Assembly: GCA_014621425.1 (NCBI GenBank)
Contig: JAANBB010000047.1
Span: 104,085 to 168,084, forward strand
DNA length: 64,000 bases
Source of the DNA: Cylindrodendrum hubeiense
Taxonomy: Eukaryota > Ascomycota > Sordariomycetes > Hypocreales > Nectriaceae
Reading direction: 5' to 3'
The notes beneath the pieces were generated by a model. The model searched no databases, had not been told where the DNA came from, and was given only the letters and a program-made list of their open reading frames with translations. The translations under genes and the position numbers were made by a program. Below, piece by piece: positions 47,716 to 57,824 of this stretch (its first letter is position 1; each line of letters starts with the position of its first letter).

Positions 47716-50700
47716 ATGCCGCAACGCAAGATCTCAGAGATGTTCGCCGCATCCCAGGCATCGTCGCCCAGACGCTCTCAGCCCGATCTCCCGTCAAATA
47801 ACAAGAAACCTGGGAGACATGGAAACCACGTCAACGCTTCCAGCCAAGATGCGGACGATACTCTCTCAAGTGCAAAGAGATGTCCGACACGAAAACAATC
47901 TCAGGGCAGCGGGCAGGCGACAGCCAAGTCGCCACAAAACACACAAAACACCCCGTCCGCCGCTTCTTTTCTCTCCATCCCTTCCACGCCACTCTCTGAA
48001 CCTGCATCGTCGCAAAGCAGAAGCCAGAAGATTGCCGGTCGGGCTGAGGACAAAGTTCCGGAAACGCCGCAACGTCGAGCAGCCTCTGGCGGCCCAAGTC
48101 AGCGAACACCAAACAAACCTATTGCGACCAAGCCAGGCACATCTCCATACACCCCTATCGAGCTCTCCTCTGGGGATGAGAGCTCGGAATGCGTGATTCA
48201 GAGTGTCCAACCAGCTCCCAACAAGAAGCGCAAGCGGAAGACTGCCTCCACCCCCAAGGTCACACCCACCAAGCGAGCAAAGGCCAAGGAAACTACTACA
48301 GAAACACCCAGACGCGACTCGGTGAAGCAGGAGACGACCAGCAGAAAGAAACCAGTTGCCAGTAAACCAACCACTCCCAAAACAGCTGGTAAGAAACCGG
48401 CGCCTCAGGAACCAGTTGCCCAGAAGTCTCGTGCAACATCTTCGACATCTTCGATCACTGGTGCGAACCTATCCAACGGCTCTTCGGGATTTACAGTGTC
48501 AAATACCGCCAGTCCTGCGCCACAGTCTGCTCTGCCTGCTATCAAAAAGAAATACCTCAAAGGGATCAAATACCAGTTGGCCAGTTCCACCCCAGCCGCC
48601 TCCAAGGAGCCTGATTCCGATCACATCATCGAGAAAGCCCAGGCAACTCCCAAGCGACGCCGCCAAAGCCCGGCGAAGAAACCACCATGCAAGAAGATAC
48701 GACTCGGTGATTCCAACGCTCCAGTTCCTGTGGTTGATAGCAAGCCAGCGGAAGCTGATTCTGATTGCGAATTTGTCAAAGTTATTCGGACCCCCAAGAA
48801 ACAAGCTTCAGTTGCCTCCCCCATCATCCACATTGAGAGCGACACGGATAGCGAATATTCCGAGGAAGAAAACAACACTGTCAAGAAGGCACTTGCTAAC
48901 CAGAATAAGACTGCGCCTGTCAAGTCCAACTCTGCTAAACCCAACCCTGCCAAGCCCGACACTATCAAGCCCAACCCTGTCAAGCCCGACCCTGCCAAGC
49001 CCGACTACACAAAGACACCATCACGCGATTCCACTTCTGACACCCCCCTGATCAACCCGGCCCCTGGCCTTTTGCCTCCATGCTTGGTTGCGTCAGCGGG
49101 CAATGCGGAGGGCGGAAATACTGGCGCGACTGTTGCTCCCACGGCTTAGGATGCCAAGGATTATTTGCAATGCAACCAGACTGCCACCAGCCAACAAATC
49201 GAAACTCGAGATGACGGTTCAGCAGGGCCCAAAAGCGTGTTGGGTAAAGTGAAGCTGTGCCGAGAAGAAACACGAATTCAACTGCAGTCGTCATCATCCA
49301 ATTCACACGCCTCACGGAACCCGGCTCCATTTGATGATAGTCCCGCACCATGCAAGTTGCCCAGGAGAGAGCCATCATTGGACCTCACAGATAAAAAGTT
49401 CAACCGCCTCTTCAAGTCGATCGCCAAGGAACCGTCTAGTCAAGACGTGTCCGAATCTGAAGAAGAAGGCCGCAAGATCAAGCTGGATACAGATTCTCCC
49501 ATTGATTATTCGTCCCCACTCCCCTACAGTGGCTCTGATGATGGTCCTTACATCAAATCGTCGCCCCCGCCCTCTCATCAACCTTTACCTTCGAGTGCAA
49601 GATTCGAAAGCCCCTATGATTCCACCAGGCGTTTCGGATCTCGCCCTGACTCTCACTTCGAGTTATCAGACGACCTTGGCACCGAAGAGGATAGCCCGAT
49701 GCCAAAACCCAAATTCCTGGCAAGTAGCAGAAGCAGCTCGTCAGTTGGACTGAAGAGTATCCTGAAGGCGCCAAAGACATGGCCTCGCAATCAAGAGAGG
49801 CGCCAAGGTAGAGGAATGCCGTTCTCATCAATCGGGGGCTCGCCTCTGGCCAAGCATGCTGTTTCTTCGCCCAGCGAGAGAATCCAGCACACCAAGAAGC
49901 AGGCCAAGACCATCAGGACTTCAGCCTCCAAGAAAGTGGTCACAGTGCCTGAGAAAAAGTATAATTCTGCATTCAAACACCTTGCTTTTTCTGCTTATTC
50001 GCCTAGCCAGAGAACACAGCACGCAAAGAAGCAGATCAAGCCAATCAAAGGTTCAGCTTCCAAGAAGCTGGTCACGGTGTCTAAGAAAAAGTCCAATTCC
50101 GCACTTAAACGCTTTGCTTTGACTGCCTTGACATCGAGTGTGAAGAAGGGCAAGCACAACCCTCTGGGTTCCCCCAAAACAATCTGGAGCCCTCGTCGCA
50201 AACCCATTGCCAATGGGACTTATCCTACTCCTGCGAACAGAGGATGGACCTACAAGAGTAAGTGCTCACCGTGCTTGATAATAGCAAGTTTTCATACTGA
50301 CTGTCTCGGGTAGAGAGCAGTTTGACACCAACGAAACCAGTCTCACGCGACACATCTCCTGAGGAGATAGAGGAAACGGACAGTCAGACCAGCAGTATCG
50401 ATACTCCTTCAAAGGTTAGGATCAAGGTTGAGCCGGCGGGTTCAGATTCATAGGAGGAGACGAAACCCATGAGGGCCAGCAAGAGTCTCAATGGGCCAAG
50501 AGAAAAACATCAGTGGATGCCAGTCGACAAACCGGTCTTCGATGTACGAGAGTTCAAGCCAGCTGTAATTCGAGATGGAGTCTCGGAGCATGCAATCAAG
50601 CCCACAATTGCTCGGCTGGAAAAGAAGATCGCGGCTGGAGAAGTCTTTGCCAATCAAAGCCAAGACAGTACGTCGCGTTACAAATGGGACACGGATTGGA

Positions 50701-51122
50701 ACCTCCCGGCAGCTCGCTCAGATGTGACGTCACGAGCGATGGAAGCAGAGCTACTGCACCGAGGAATCAAGACGGACAAACAGTACGGCAACTTTTGGTA
50801 CAACCTCATGATGAGGTACTCTCACCTTGCGGGATCGAGTGTGCCGCTGTTTACGATGAAGAAGAAGTCGCTGGATGACTTTGTCGAGGAGAGCATGAAG
50901 AACAGACGGGATCTGGTCCCAAAGTGGAAGAACGAGGAGCAGGAGCCAGCGAAGAAGCCGGAAGGGGTCGAAGCACTCAAGCTCTGGGGCGCGGGTGAGA
51001 CAGACAACGAGAGTTCGTCGGCATCGGGGTCTGACAACGAGGAAGATCTGATTGCGAAAATGCATGATGTGACAAGGAAGCAGAGAATTCAGGGTGGTGG
51101 TGGCACCAGCCTCGGGCGATGA
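47716..51122 (+). CDS. Large disordered basic protein, one frame broken by two TAG codons
   Basis: Three open blocks lie in one register: 47716-49149, 49150-50257 joined by a 56-base intron (50258-50313) to 50314-50453, and 50454-51122. The breaks are TAG at 49147 and TAG at 50451. Each TAG could be the acceptor of a short phase-0 intron whose length is a multiple of three (49087-49149, 63 bases, donor GTTGCG; 50415-50453, 39 bases, donor GTTAGG). Spliced so, the protein has about 1082 residues. It is Ser/Pro/Lys-rich with nuclear-localisation-like KKRKRK and TPKRRR tracts, a KPNPAKPDTIKPN repeat near 410-440 and a 44-residue duplication (SASKKVVTV and SASKKLVTV copies). The last 220 residues (DWNLPAARSDVTSRAMEAEL, YGNFWYNLMMRYSHLAG) look ordered. 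I recognise no family; a nuclear role is inferred from composition. Confidence 0.6.
49864..50128 (+). repeat. Internal duplication, 44 codons twice
   Basis: Two adjacent coding units of about 132 bases encode SPSERIQHTKKQAKTI...SASKKVVTV...FKHLAFSAY and SPSQRTQHAKKQIKPI...SASKKLVTV...LKRFALTAL. Roughly two thirds of the residues match, so the duplication is old but still in frame. Confidence 0.8.
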
Positions 51123-52666
51123 TTTTGTGGCTGGTGATGGGGGCTTGACAATTGGTGGTGTTTCGATGTTGACGTTGAGGTGAAGATTGGCACGTGATCG
51201 GTCACTCTTGATAGGATTGACGAAGGATTGACGACAGGGGCTTGTTCGATGGAACCACGGACAGGGATATGCTTTAACGTGTCAGACACAAATTTTATTC
51301 TACAGGACAGAGGCAATAGTGGCAAGCTACGCAGGGAGCGTAGTGGGACATCTGCATGTAGAAGAAAGGAGGCGACCAGGCAAATAGCACATGGCTTTCG
51401 AGGTTCCTCCCAGACCGACCTTATTACACCTAGGACCATGGAGGGTGATTCGCTGTGGAGGATTATTAGCCGCGCATATGCGGCCGAGATTACGGGCGGC
51501 AGGGGTCTGATATTAACAGCACTGTACGGCGCCGCGCATTCGGGGTAGCGGCGCACAGTCCGACGGTGCCAATGCACTGTATTCACCCTCCAAGTCCCCT
51601 GCGCACGGCTTGACCCGATAAGGCCATGCCACCGGCGGATGGCGGGCAAAATTGTGCGCAAGTAGAGGTGCCGCGTGGGAGCGGTGCGCAGGTACATACC
51701 CCGGCCCTTCCTGCGCGAGGTGTGCGCGCCATGCCCGTTTCGGGACGTGGCTCCTCCCTGACTGGGCCTGGACTGGGTGGCTCTTTCCTGTTCGCTGGTC
51801 GCGGGTCGCCCGTTTTGCTGGGGCGGCGCTGGCGGCGTTGGCGGCGCAGGTGCATGGGACGGCATGGGACGGGCATGGATGGGATGGGATGGGATGGGCG
51901 GCGTTGTGTTGGCGGTTTGGTGGTCCTGTGGTTCTGTGGCTCTGTGGTCCTGTGGCTCTGCGGTTCCTGGTTTGCTGGCGCCTCCTTACCATCGTCATCA
52001 CGCACTCTCGCTCTCGCTCTCCTTCATCTTCCTTGTTTTTGCCTCCCCCGACGACTTTATTTGCTTACTCCCCGACTTGCTTGCTTTCCTACTGCGCCTG
52101 GATCCCAATCTCTCGCTTCTTTGGGTCCTCGATTCTCTCGCTCCATGCACGCGCCTCTTTAACCACAATTCCCGCCTCGATTCCCGTCTCTCGCTCGCTG
52201 CTGCGCCTCCCAGTCGTTCGTTAATGGGAGCGACACCGTCAGCAATAACCGCCCGACCCTCCGCGAGGCCATTCCATCGTTGATCGATCCGTCCCATCTT
52301 GCTGCGTGCGCATGCTTCCCTTTCTACTTTCGCTATCAAGCCCGATTTCATCTCGCTTCACTATCATTCCTATTACGGATCTCCCCTCCCTGACCAACTC
52401 CGGGCCCGAGTCACTACCCTGGCAATCTTGAAACGACTCCTTCATCAACCAGCCCGAGCTCCAACCCAGCAACAACCTCCGACCCTGCACAGCCCGCTCA
52501 CGTCCTGCCGAACAAAACAAGACGACACTGCTCAATACGCCTTCACCGATAGACCTGACATATCGACGCCCAAGACACCCAAACCCGACGACTCCAGACC
52601 ATCATCGGGCGAGACGCCGCCATCCTCGTCCTCCCGGCGCCGCCCTTGTCCCCTTGCCATGCGACA
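51123..52666. other. 1.5-kb spacer and long leader upstream of the TBC gene
   Basis: No gene is supported. From about 51,600 the sequence becomes GC-rich and low in complexity, with short tandem patches at 51850-51900 (GGCATGGGA and GGATG units) and 51918-51972 (TGTGG(C/T)(T/C)C units). From about 52,000 to 52,660 it is a pyrimidine-rich leader. The overlapping frames on both strands are not believed to be genes. Confidence 0.45.
51850..51972. repeat. GATGG and GTGGTCCT simple repeat patches
   Basis: One patch runs GCATGGGACG twice, then GGATG four times; a second has about six units of roughly 9 bases on TCCTGTGGT. Both are non-coding. Confidence 0.6.
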
Positions 52667-54848
52667 ATGATTCGCGCTCACGACCTCGATATCGTCATCC
52701 CTAGTCCCGAGTCACCCCCAGGGATGACGGCCTCCAAGAGCTCGAAATCGTCCTCCTTCCAGTCCTTCAGCAGCGATGATGGCAGCGTCCTCGCTGACGT
52801 CGGTCACTTTGAAGAAATTGGCCTCGATGATGACAACGACACTGTGACCCTCAAGAGCCCGTCTGAGGTCAGCATCCGCTCCTTATCTGCCAAGACGCCC
52901 GCCGGTCGTACTCTCGCAGCTGGCCGCACTGCTTCTAAAGCTCGTCCGCCGTTTCCGACCCTCCAGACCAATGTCTACTCCTCCAACCCGCGCAGCACCA
53001 ACCTAAGCGCTCTTACTGAGCCACTCTCAGCCACTCGCCCCAAGCCCTTGAAGAGCCCTTCCTCGTCATCCCTCCCCTTTCCGCGGCGACGAACCCCAAG
53101 CCCTGGATACTCACTCAATCCCAGAGACCCGAGTCGTCCCGCCAAGCCTCGACGTGGCAGCTGGCAGACGACACGCGATCGCAAGTCTTTTACTGATCTG
53201 GAACGCGAATGCGATGAAGACGACGGCGATGACATCCCCGAAGGACTGGTCCTGGATAATGTTCCTATTTCCCCTCGACCCCCGCAGGAGCGTTCGCCCA
53301 GCCGGGCCAACTCCGTATCACCCACCCCCGACCGAGCTCCCAAAGAACGCGTTCGAAGCGTTGGCAACGGAACGCCGGCCATCGCCCAGGCTCAGGGATC
53401 CCTCCGCTCCCCATCTTGGAAGAGCGACGCCCCCCCTCGTAGCCCTCTCAAGACTCGCGCACACAGCTGGAACGCAGCCTTGGCTGAGCTCAATGCCGAA
53501 GCCAAAGCTCTGACGGAAAAGCTGGAAGAGCATGCAGATGAGCTAGATGAGAGCCAGACCAAGCGACTCAATGGTGCTCGCCCCAACACGTGGAACTCAA
53601 GTCGTCGGAGGTCGGTGGATAGTTCATTTGACAAGAGGGAGCGAATGAGGTCGACGCCAGAACTTCCGCCTCTCCGGAAGACCAACATCATGATTGACCC
53701 ACTTCCTGTTTCGAAGGAGAAGGAGGCTGTTTTGAGCCGCACTCGGCCATCCTGGCTCCCGCCTAAGGATCCTGCTGAAGAGAAACGGCACTTGAGGGAA
53801 TACCAGAAAATGATGGCCGCCAGCGCCCGAGCTGAAGAGCGCCGAGAAGTCACCCGGAAGGCCAAGGTTGAGGGACGAGACGTCACTGCAGACAACCTGA
53901 TGCATATCTGGGAACGAGATGTGATCCCCCGCTGGAACGACGCCATCCGAGAGCGCAGAACGAGAGAGTTGTGGTGGAAGGGCGTTGCACCTCGAAGCCG
54001 AGGATTCGTGTGGTCACGAGCCATTGGCAATGAGCTAGGCCTCACCGAAACTTCATTTGAAGCAGCACTGGCAAGAGCGAAGGAGGTGGATGCTCGAGTC
54101 AAGGACGACAAAGGTGACGCGGACGACGTCAGGAAGGCCAAGTGGTTCCAGGAGATTCGCAAGGATGCCGCTGAGCGAACCTGGAAGGACCTCCGCATCT
54201 TTGAGGTTAGCGGGCCACTGAACCAGAGCTTGGTTGACGTGCTGAGCGCGTACGCCATGTACCGGAGCGACATTGGCTATGTTCCCGGTTGTAATGTGAG
54301 TGTGAACGAATTACCAGTGATATAACAAACTAACAAAGCTTTAGACAATCGCGGCGCTGCTACTGCTGAACCTGCCAAACCCCGCGGCAGCGTTCATTAC
54401 GCTCTCGAACGTTCTCAACCGACCCTTGCCGTTGTCCTTTTATGCATCGGACCCAGGCGCTCAATCATCGGCTTGCAACTTGGTGCTGCAAACCTTGGCT
54501 CTCAAATCCCCCACGCTACACCACCACCTCACCATGAATGTCGACCCGGCAACACTGGAAGATTACCTTCGCGACATTTTCACCAGCATGTTCACCGCGC
54601 AGTTAGCCATCGACGAGGCCGCGAGGCTATGGGATGTCTACGTCTTCGAAGGAGACGGTCTCATGGTTCGCGCTGCCGTGGCCTTCTTATTGAGCAGGGA
54701 AATGACTCTACTCGGAACCAAGACGGCAGGAGAAGTGAAGGCCGTTCTCTCAGTTCAGAACGCCAGCGTGCCGTCTGCAAGACCCATTGGCGAAGTCGGC
54801 GCGGAAGACCGATTTATGATGTCGGTCCGCGACGCCGGCAAGGCATAA
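52667..54848 (+). CDS. TBC-domain Rab GTPase-activating-like protein with altered glutamine finger
   Basis: Two exons (52667-54295, 54345-54848) give 710 residues. The first 370 are Ser/Pro-rich and disordered, with a short helix (AALAELNAEAKALTEKLEEHA). The TBC domain begins near 420 with NLMHIWERDVIPRWNDAI and has LWWKGVAPRSRGFVWSRAIGNELGL, then QEIRKDAAERTWKDLRIF, AYAMYRSDIGYVPGCN and, after the intron, TIAALLLLNLPNPAAAF. The order matches TBC1D12/TBC1D14-type proteins, which regulate Rab11-class GTPases in recycling and autophagy. In normal TBC GAPs the second catalytic finger is YxQG; here the position reads YVPG, proline for glutamine, and the arginine-finger block (usually IxxDxxR) appears as IRKDAAER with one extra residue. 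Classical GAP activity is therefore in doubt. The start is the first ATG of the frame. Confidence 0.85.
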
Positions 54849-55768
54849 TCGAGCTGCGTCTAGACAACGACAGCAGATATACGATGATAATTTTACATAG
54901 GCGGACGGTATTTACGCTCCTTTGGGGCAGACATGTATATTTTGGTATAGATGGGGACATATGCGGCTCCATTTCTGGGCGTTTGATGCAGGGGCGCCAT
55001 CTTGACATCTTGGGAACCTCGACTTGAGGAGGGGATTTTTATGGAGGGTGTTTGAATGGGAAGCGAGAGGAAGAGCTGGGACTTAGTTGTTTAACTTCGT
55101 AATCGTCGGTAACATTCAAATAATGGATGGACGACCTCTTGAATCAAAAATGTAGATTCTACACTTCAACATAATCTTGGACTGCGGAGTAAATAGGTGG
55201 GAGTTTCATGCGTGGACCACAAAGTCATCAGATGGCAGTTCCATGCGTGGACTAGACCTTCTCTCACGCATGACAGTCTCAGAAGTGGAGGCTATACGTA
55301 GTTTAATTATAGACAATGTGAAACCATAGATGAGAGTGTCTCAGCCTTGTGGCATCATCACCATTCTAGCAACGCTCGGCATAACTTAGCTCGACACATG
55401 CAAGGGGTACCGGTACTTGCCCGCACGGATGCCCCGGCAATGGATCATTCCAATTTATGCATTAATGTTTGTTGACTCGAAACAACCAGCCATTCATCGG
55501 TCACAGGAGCAGTCACAGGAGCAGACCCAGGAGCAGACGTCAAAGGTGTCACGTGAGCGCGGGCCAGTCTGCACCCCACCCACTCCTCGTATTGCTCTAG
55601 GTAGGCAAACAAGCAGACAAAAAGAACCAACCACCCACCCACCACTCGTCTTATACCATTCTTTCCACCGACCGGGTGAATCCCCGCCGAGACGGGATAC
55701 TGGAGCTGGAGACGGCGCTGGAGACGGCGACGGAGCCGGAGCCGGTAACAGGAGACGGGCCGCCCAGA
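54849..55768. other. Spacer between TBC gene and transposase-like gene
   Basis: No gene. About 55,200-55,250 repeats CATGCGTGGAC twice, 37 bases apart. The palindrome GTACCGGTAC lies at 55408-55417 inside a longer imperfect dyad, and 55503-55540 has a 12-base tandem repeat (CAGGAGCAG units). I found no terminal inverted repeats or TA duplications flanking the transposase-like gene. Confidence 0.45.
55503..55540. repeat. 12-base tandem repeat, CAGGAGCAG core
   Basis: Three units of about 12 bases (CACAGGAGCAGT, CACAGGAGCAGA, CCCAGGAGCAGA) lie in a row. Non-coding. Confidence 0.7.
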
Positions 55769-56878
55769 ATGCCTTCGGGGTACAAACATGGCGACACCCC
55801 TAAAAAGGCCATGGTCCGGGGCACCATCTCGTATCTTGAGTCCCAGGGCCTTCCCGTCAACAAGTCGGCCATCTTTCGACACTTTGATCTCTCCCGTTCG
55901 CAGGGCTACGCCGCCCTGAACATCCCGGCCTCCAAACGCAATGATCCCGAGTGGGAGGAGACGCGTGGGCGGCCTAGTAAGATCTCCGAGGACGACCAGC
56001 AAAAGATGGAGAGCATCCTGTGGGACGAGCGCTACGAGGCCGTCAACCTGAACTGGAGCGGCCTGGCCAAGGAAGCCGGGGTTCAGATGGAATGCAACCC
56101 GCGCACGCTACATCGCACCATGGGCACCCTCAGCTACCGCCGGTGTTTGGGTTGTGCGCGCTGCTGGGTGCACAAGAAAGCCCGGGAGAAGCGCACCGAG
56201 TACGCCCGCCGCATGCTGGACACTTACCCTCAGCCGCAGGACTGGCGCTTTGTGCGCTTCAGCGGTGAGCTGCACTTTGGATTTGGCCTGGATGGCAAGA
56301 TGCGTCTCATTCCGAGGGCCGGAGAGAAGTTTTGCTCCGTGTGCGCGCCGCAGCCGGATGCGAACTGGCCCCGCGACGTGAAGAAGGCGCATGTCTGGGC
56401 GGCCGTGGGATACGGCTTCAAGAGCGAGCTGGTCTTCTATGACGAGACGACAAACCCCAACTGCATGGGCGTCATGACCATGCCCGAGTATCGCGAAAAG
56501 GTTCTCGACAAGGTCGTCAAGCCATGGATCGCAGACCTCGGCTCACAGGCCTTCATCTTGGAGGAGGACGCCGACTCGTTCGCCCACGGCAGTGCCAGCA
56601 AGGTCAACATCGTGCAGCAGTGGAAAGAGGAAAACGCGCTGCGGTGCTACTTCAACTGCGGCGAGAGCCCAGACCTGAGCCCGCTCGACTCGCTCTGGCC
56701 GGCCAAGAAGCAGTGGACGGTCGACGCGCCCAAGGATTGGGACGACGAGACGCTGCGCCAGATTATCCGCGATACCTGGGCGGGCCTCGACCAGGAGCGC
56801 ATCAACATGTGGGTGGATTTCATGCCGCAGCGGCTGAGGCAGGTCGTCGACACCGAGGGCAGGCTGGTGCCCTGGTGA
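55769..56878 (+). CDS. Tc1/mariner-like transposase ORF with altered DDE triad, possibly domesticated
   Basis: A single exon of 369 residues, uninterrupted and GC-rich, without the TpA-rich decay of a mutated copy. Residues 10-70 form a helix-turn-helix region (KKAMVRGTISYLESQ, NKSAIFRHFDLSRSQGYAAL), followed by ETRGRPSKIS as the GRPR-like linker. The catalytic core follows: VRFSGELHFGFGLDGK, FILEEDADSFAHG, then NCGESPDLSPLDSLW. In active relatives the first motif reads FSDExHF, with the Asp being the first catalytic acid; here it is Gly. The second Asp (EEDAD) is kept and the third position is Asp (SPLDSLW). With a lost first acid, transposition should fail, yet the frame is intact. No terminal inverted repeat was seen. 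This fits a domesticated gene or a recently inactivated copy. The start is the ATG at 55769; upstream codons are open but lack ATG. Confidence 0.8.
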   Translation: MPSGYKHGDTPKKAMVRGTISYLESQGLPVNKSAIFRHFDLSRSQGYAALNIPASKRNDPEWEETRGRPSKISEDDQQKMESILWDERYEAVNLNWSGLAKEAGVQMECNPRTLHRTMGTLSYRRCLGCARCWVHKKAREKRTEYARRMLDTYPQPQDWRFVRFSGELHFGFGLDGKMRLIPRAGEKFCSVCAPQPDANWPRDVKKAHVWAAVGYGFKSELVFYDETTNPNCMGVMTMPEYREKVLDKVVKPWIADLGSQAFILEEDADSFAHGSASKVNIVQQWKEENALRCYFNCGESPDLSPLDSLWPAKKQWTVDAPKDWDDETLRQIIRDTWAGLDQERINMWVDFMPQRLRQVVDTEGRLVPW

Positions 56879-57824
56879 CGACATCCACTTCTCTACGATT
56901 GAATGAAGATTCGAGAGTCATTGACCTTCCGGGAGTTGTCTTTCAGGTAGCTTGGCGTTGTGGATGGACTTTCGTGTAGCGAGGGTGTGGTTGATTGTTG
57001 GCTGTGTTGTTATTATATTCGTTTCTTCCCAGACACTGGGCTTCTTCACCTTGTTTACTTATTTTCCTAACAACATATACTACCCTTTTGAATTCAGATT
57101 TTAGATGTCATATCATTGAGGTTGGATTCTCCTCTGCGAGGTGTCAATATCACCTTCGGTTCGTCTCGAGTACCTTGCTGTCTTGAAGATGCGTTTCAGT
57201 CGGCACCGTATCAACGCTGCTTCTAGGATTCAGCACGACATGACTTAATTCCTTATTTGTCTAGAGGAGTCTATGGCCACTTTATGTCGTTTGTTTGTGC
57301 CGCGAATTTTCTCTCACCTGAATACGTTGTCCATGTCCAGCCCGCAGCTGCTGAGATTGAGCCGTGGTATCCCCTACTTTTCGCTTGTGCCATGCATGTC
57401 AACGAAGATCACACTCAACCAAACTGGCTGAAGCTGCAGGACACCGATATCAATTAGTTAGCTCAAAGTAAATGTTTATTCCAGACGATTTAGTCTTTGA
57501 CAAGCACAACCGGTGTATGGCAATGTTGAGAAGCTACACAATAACCGAATGTGTCGGTCCACATTCACTAAGACAGCACATGGTTCTCCCTTTTGCCTTA
57601 GATAAAGCCTAAGGTTGACAAGACACGGACAGTTAACAGCTTGCCTGTTGCAAACAGCTGCCCGCCACTTGAAAGAAACATCTTGTGATTCACCAACGAA
57701 AAAAAGGGCGCAGTGGTTTCTAACACAGCACACTCTTCTCTCCACTGCATCATCGCGTCTCTACCTTCACAATTCACTTTTCGATCCAAAGAAATTTCGC
57801 TGTTCATCGCTTGAGCCTCTCAGG
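56879..57824. other. Spacer before the fungal orphan gene
   Basis: The left part is the 3' flank of the transposase-like gene and the right part the promoter and leader of the next gene. Short frames have no motif. No repeat is notable. Confidence 0.4.
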
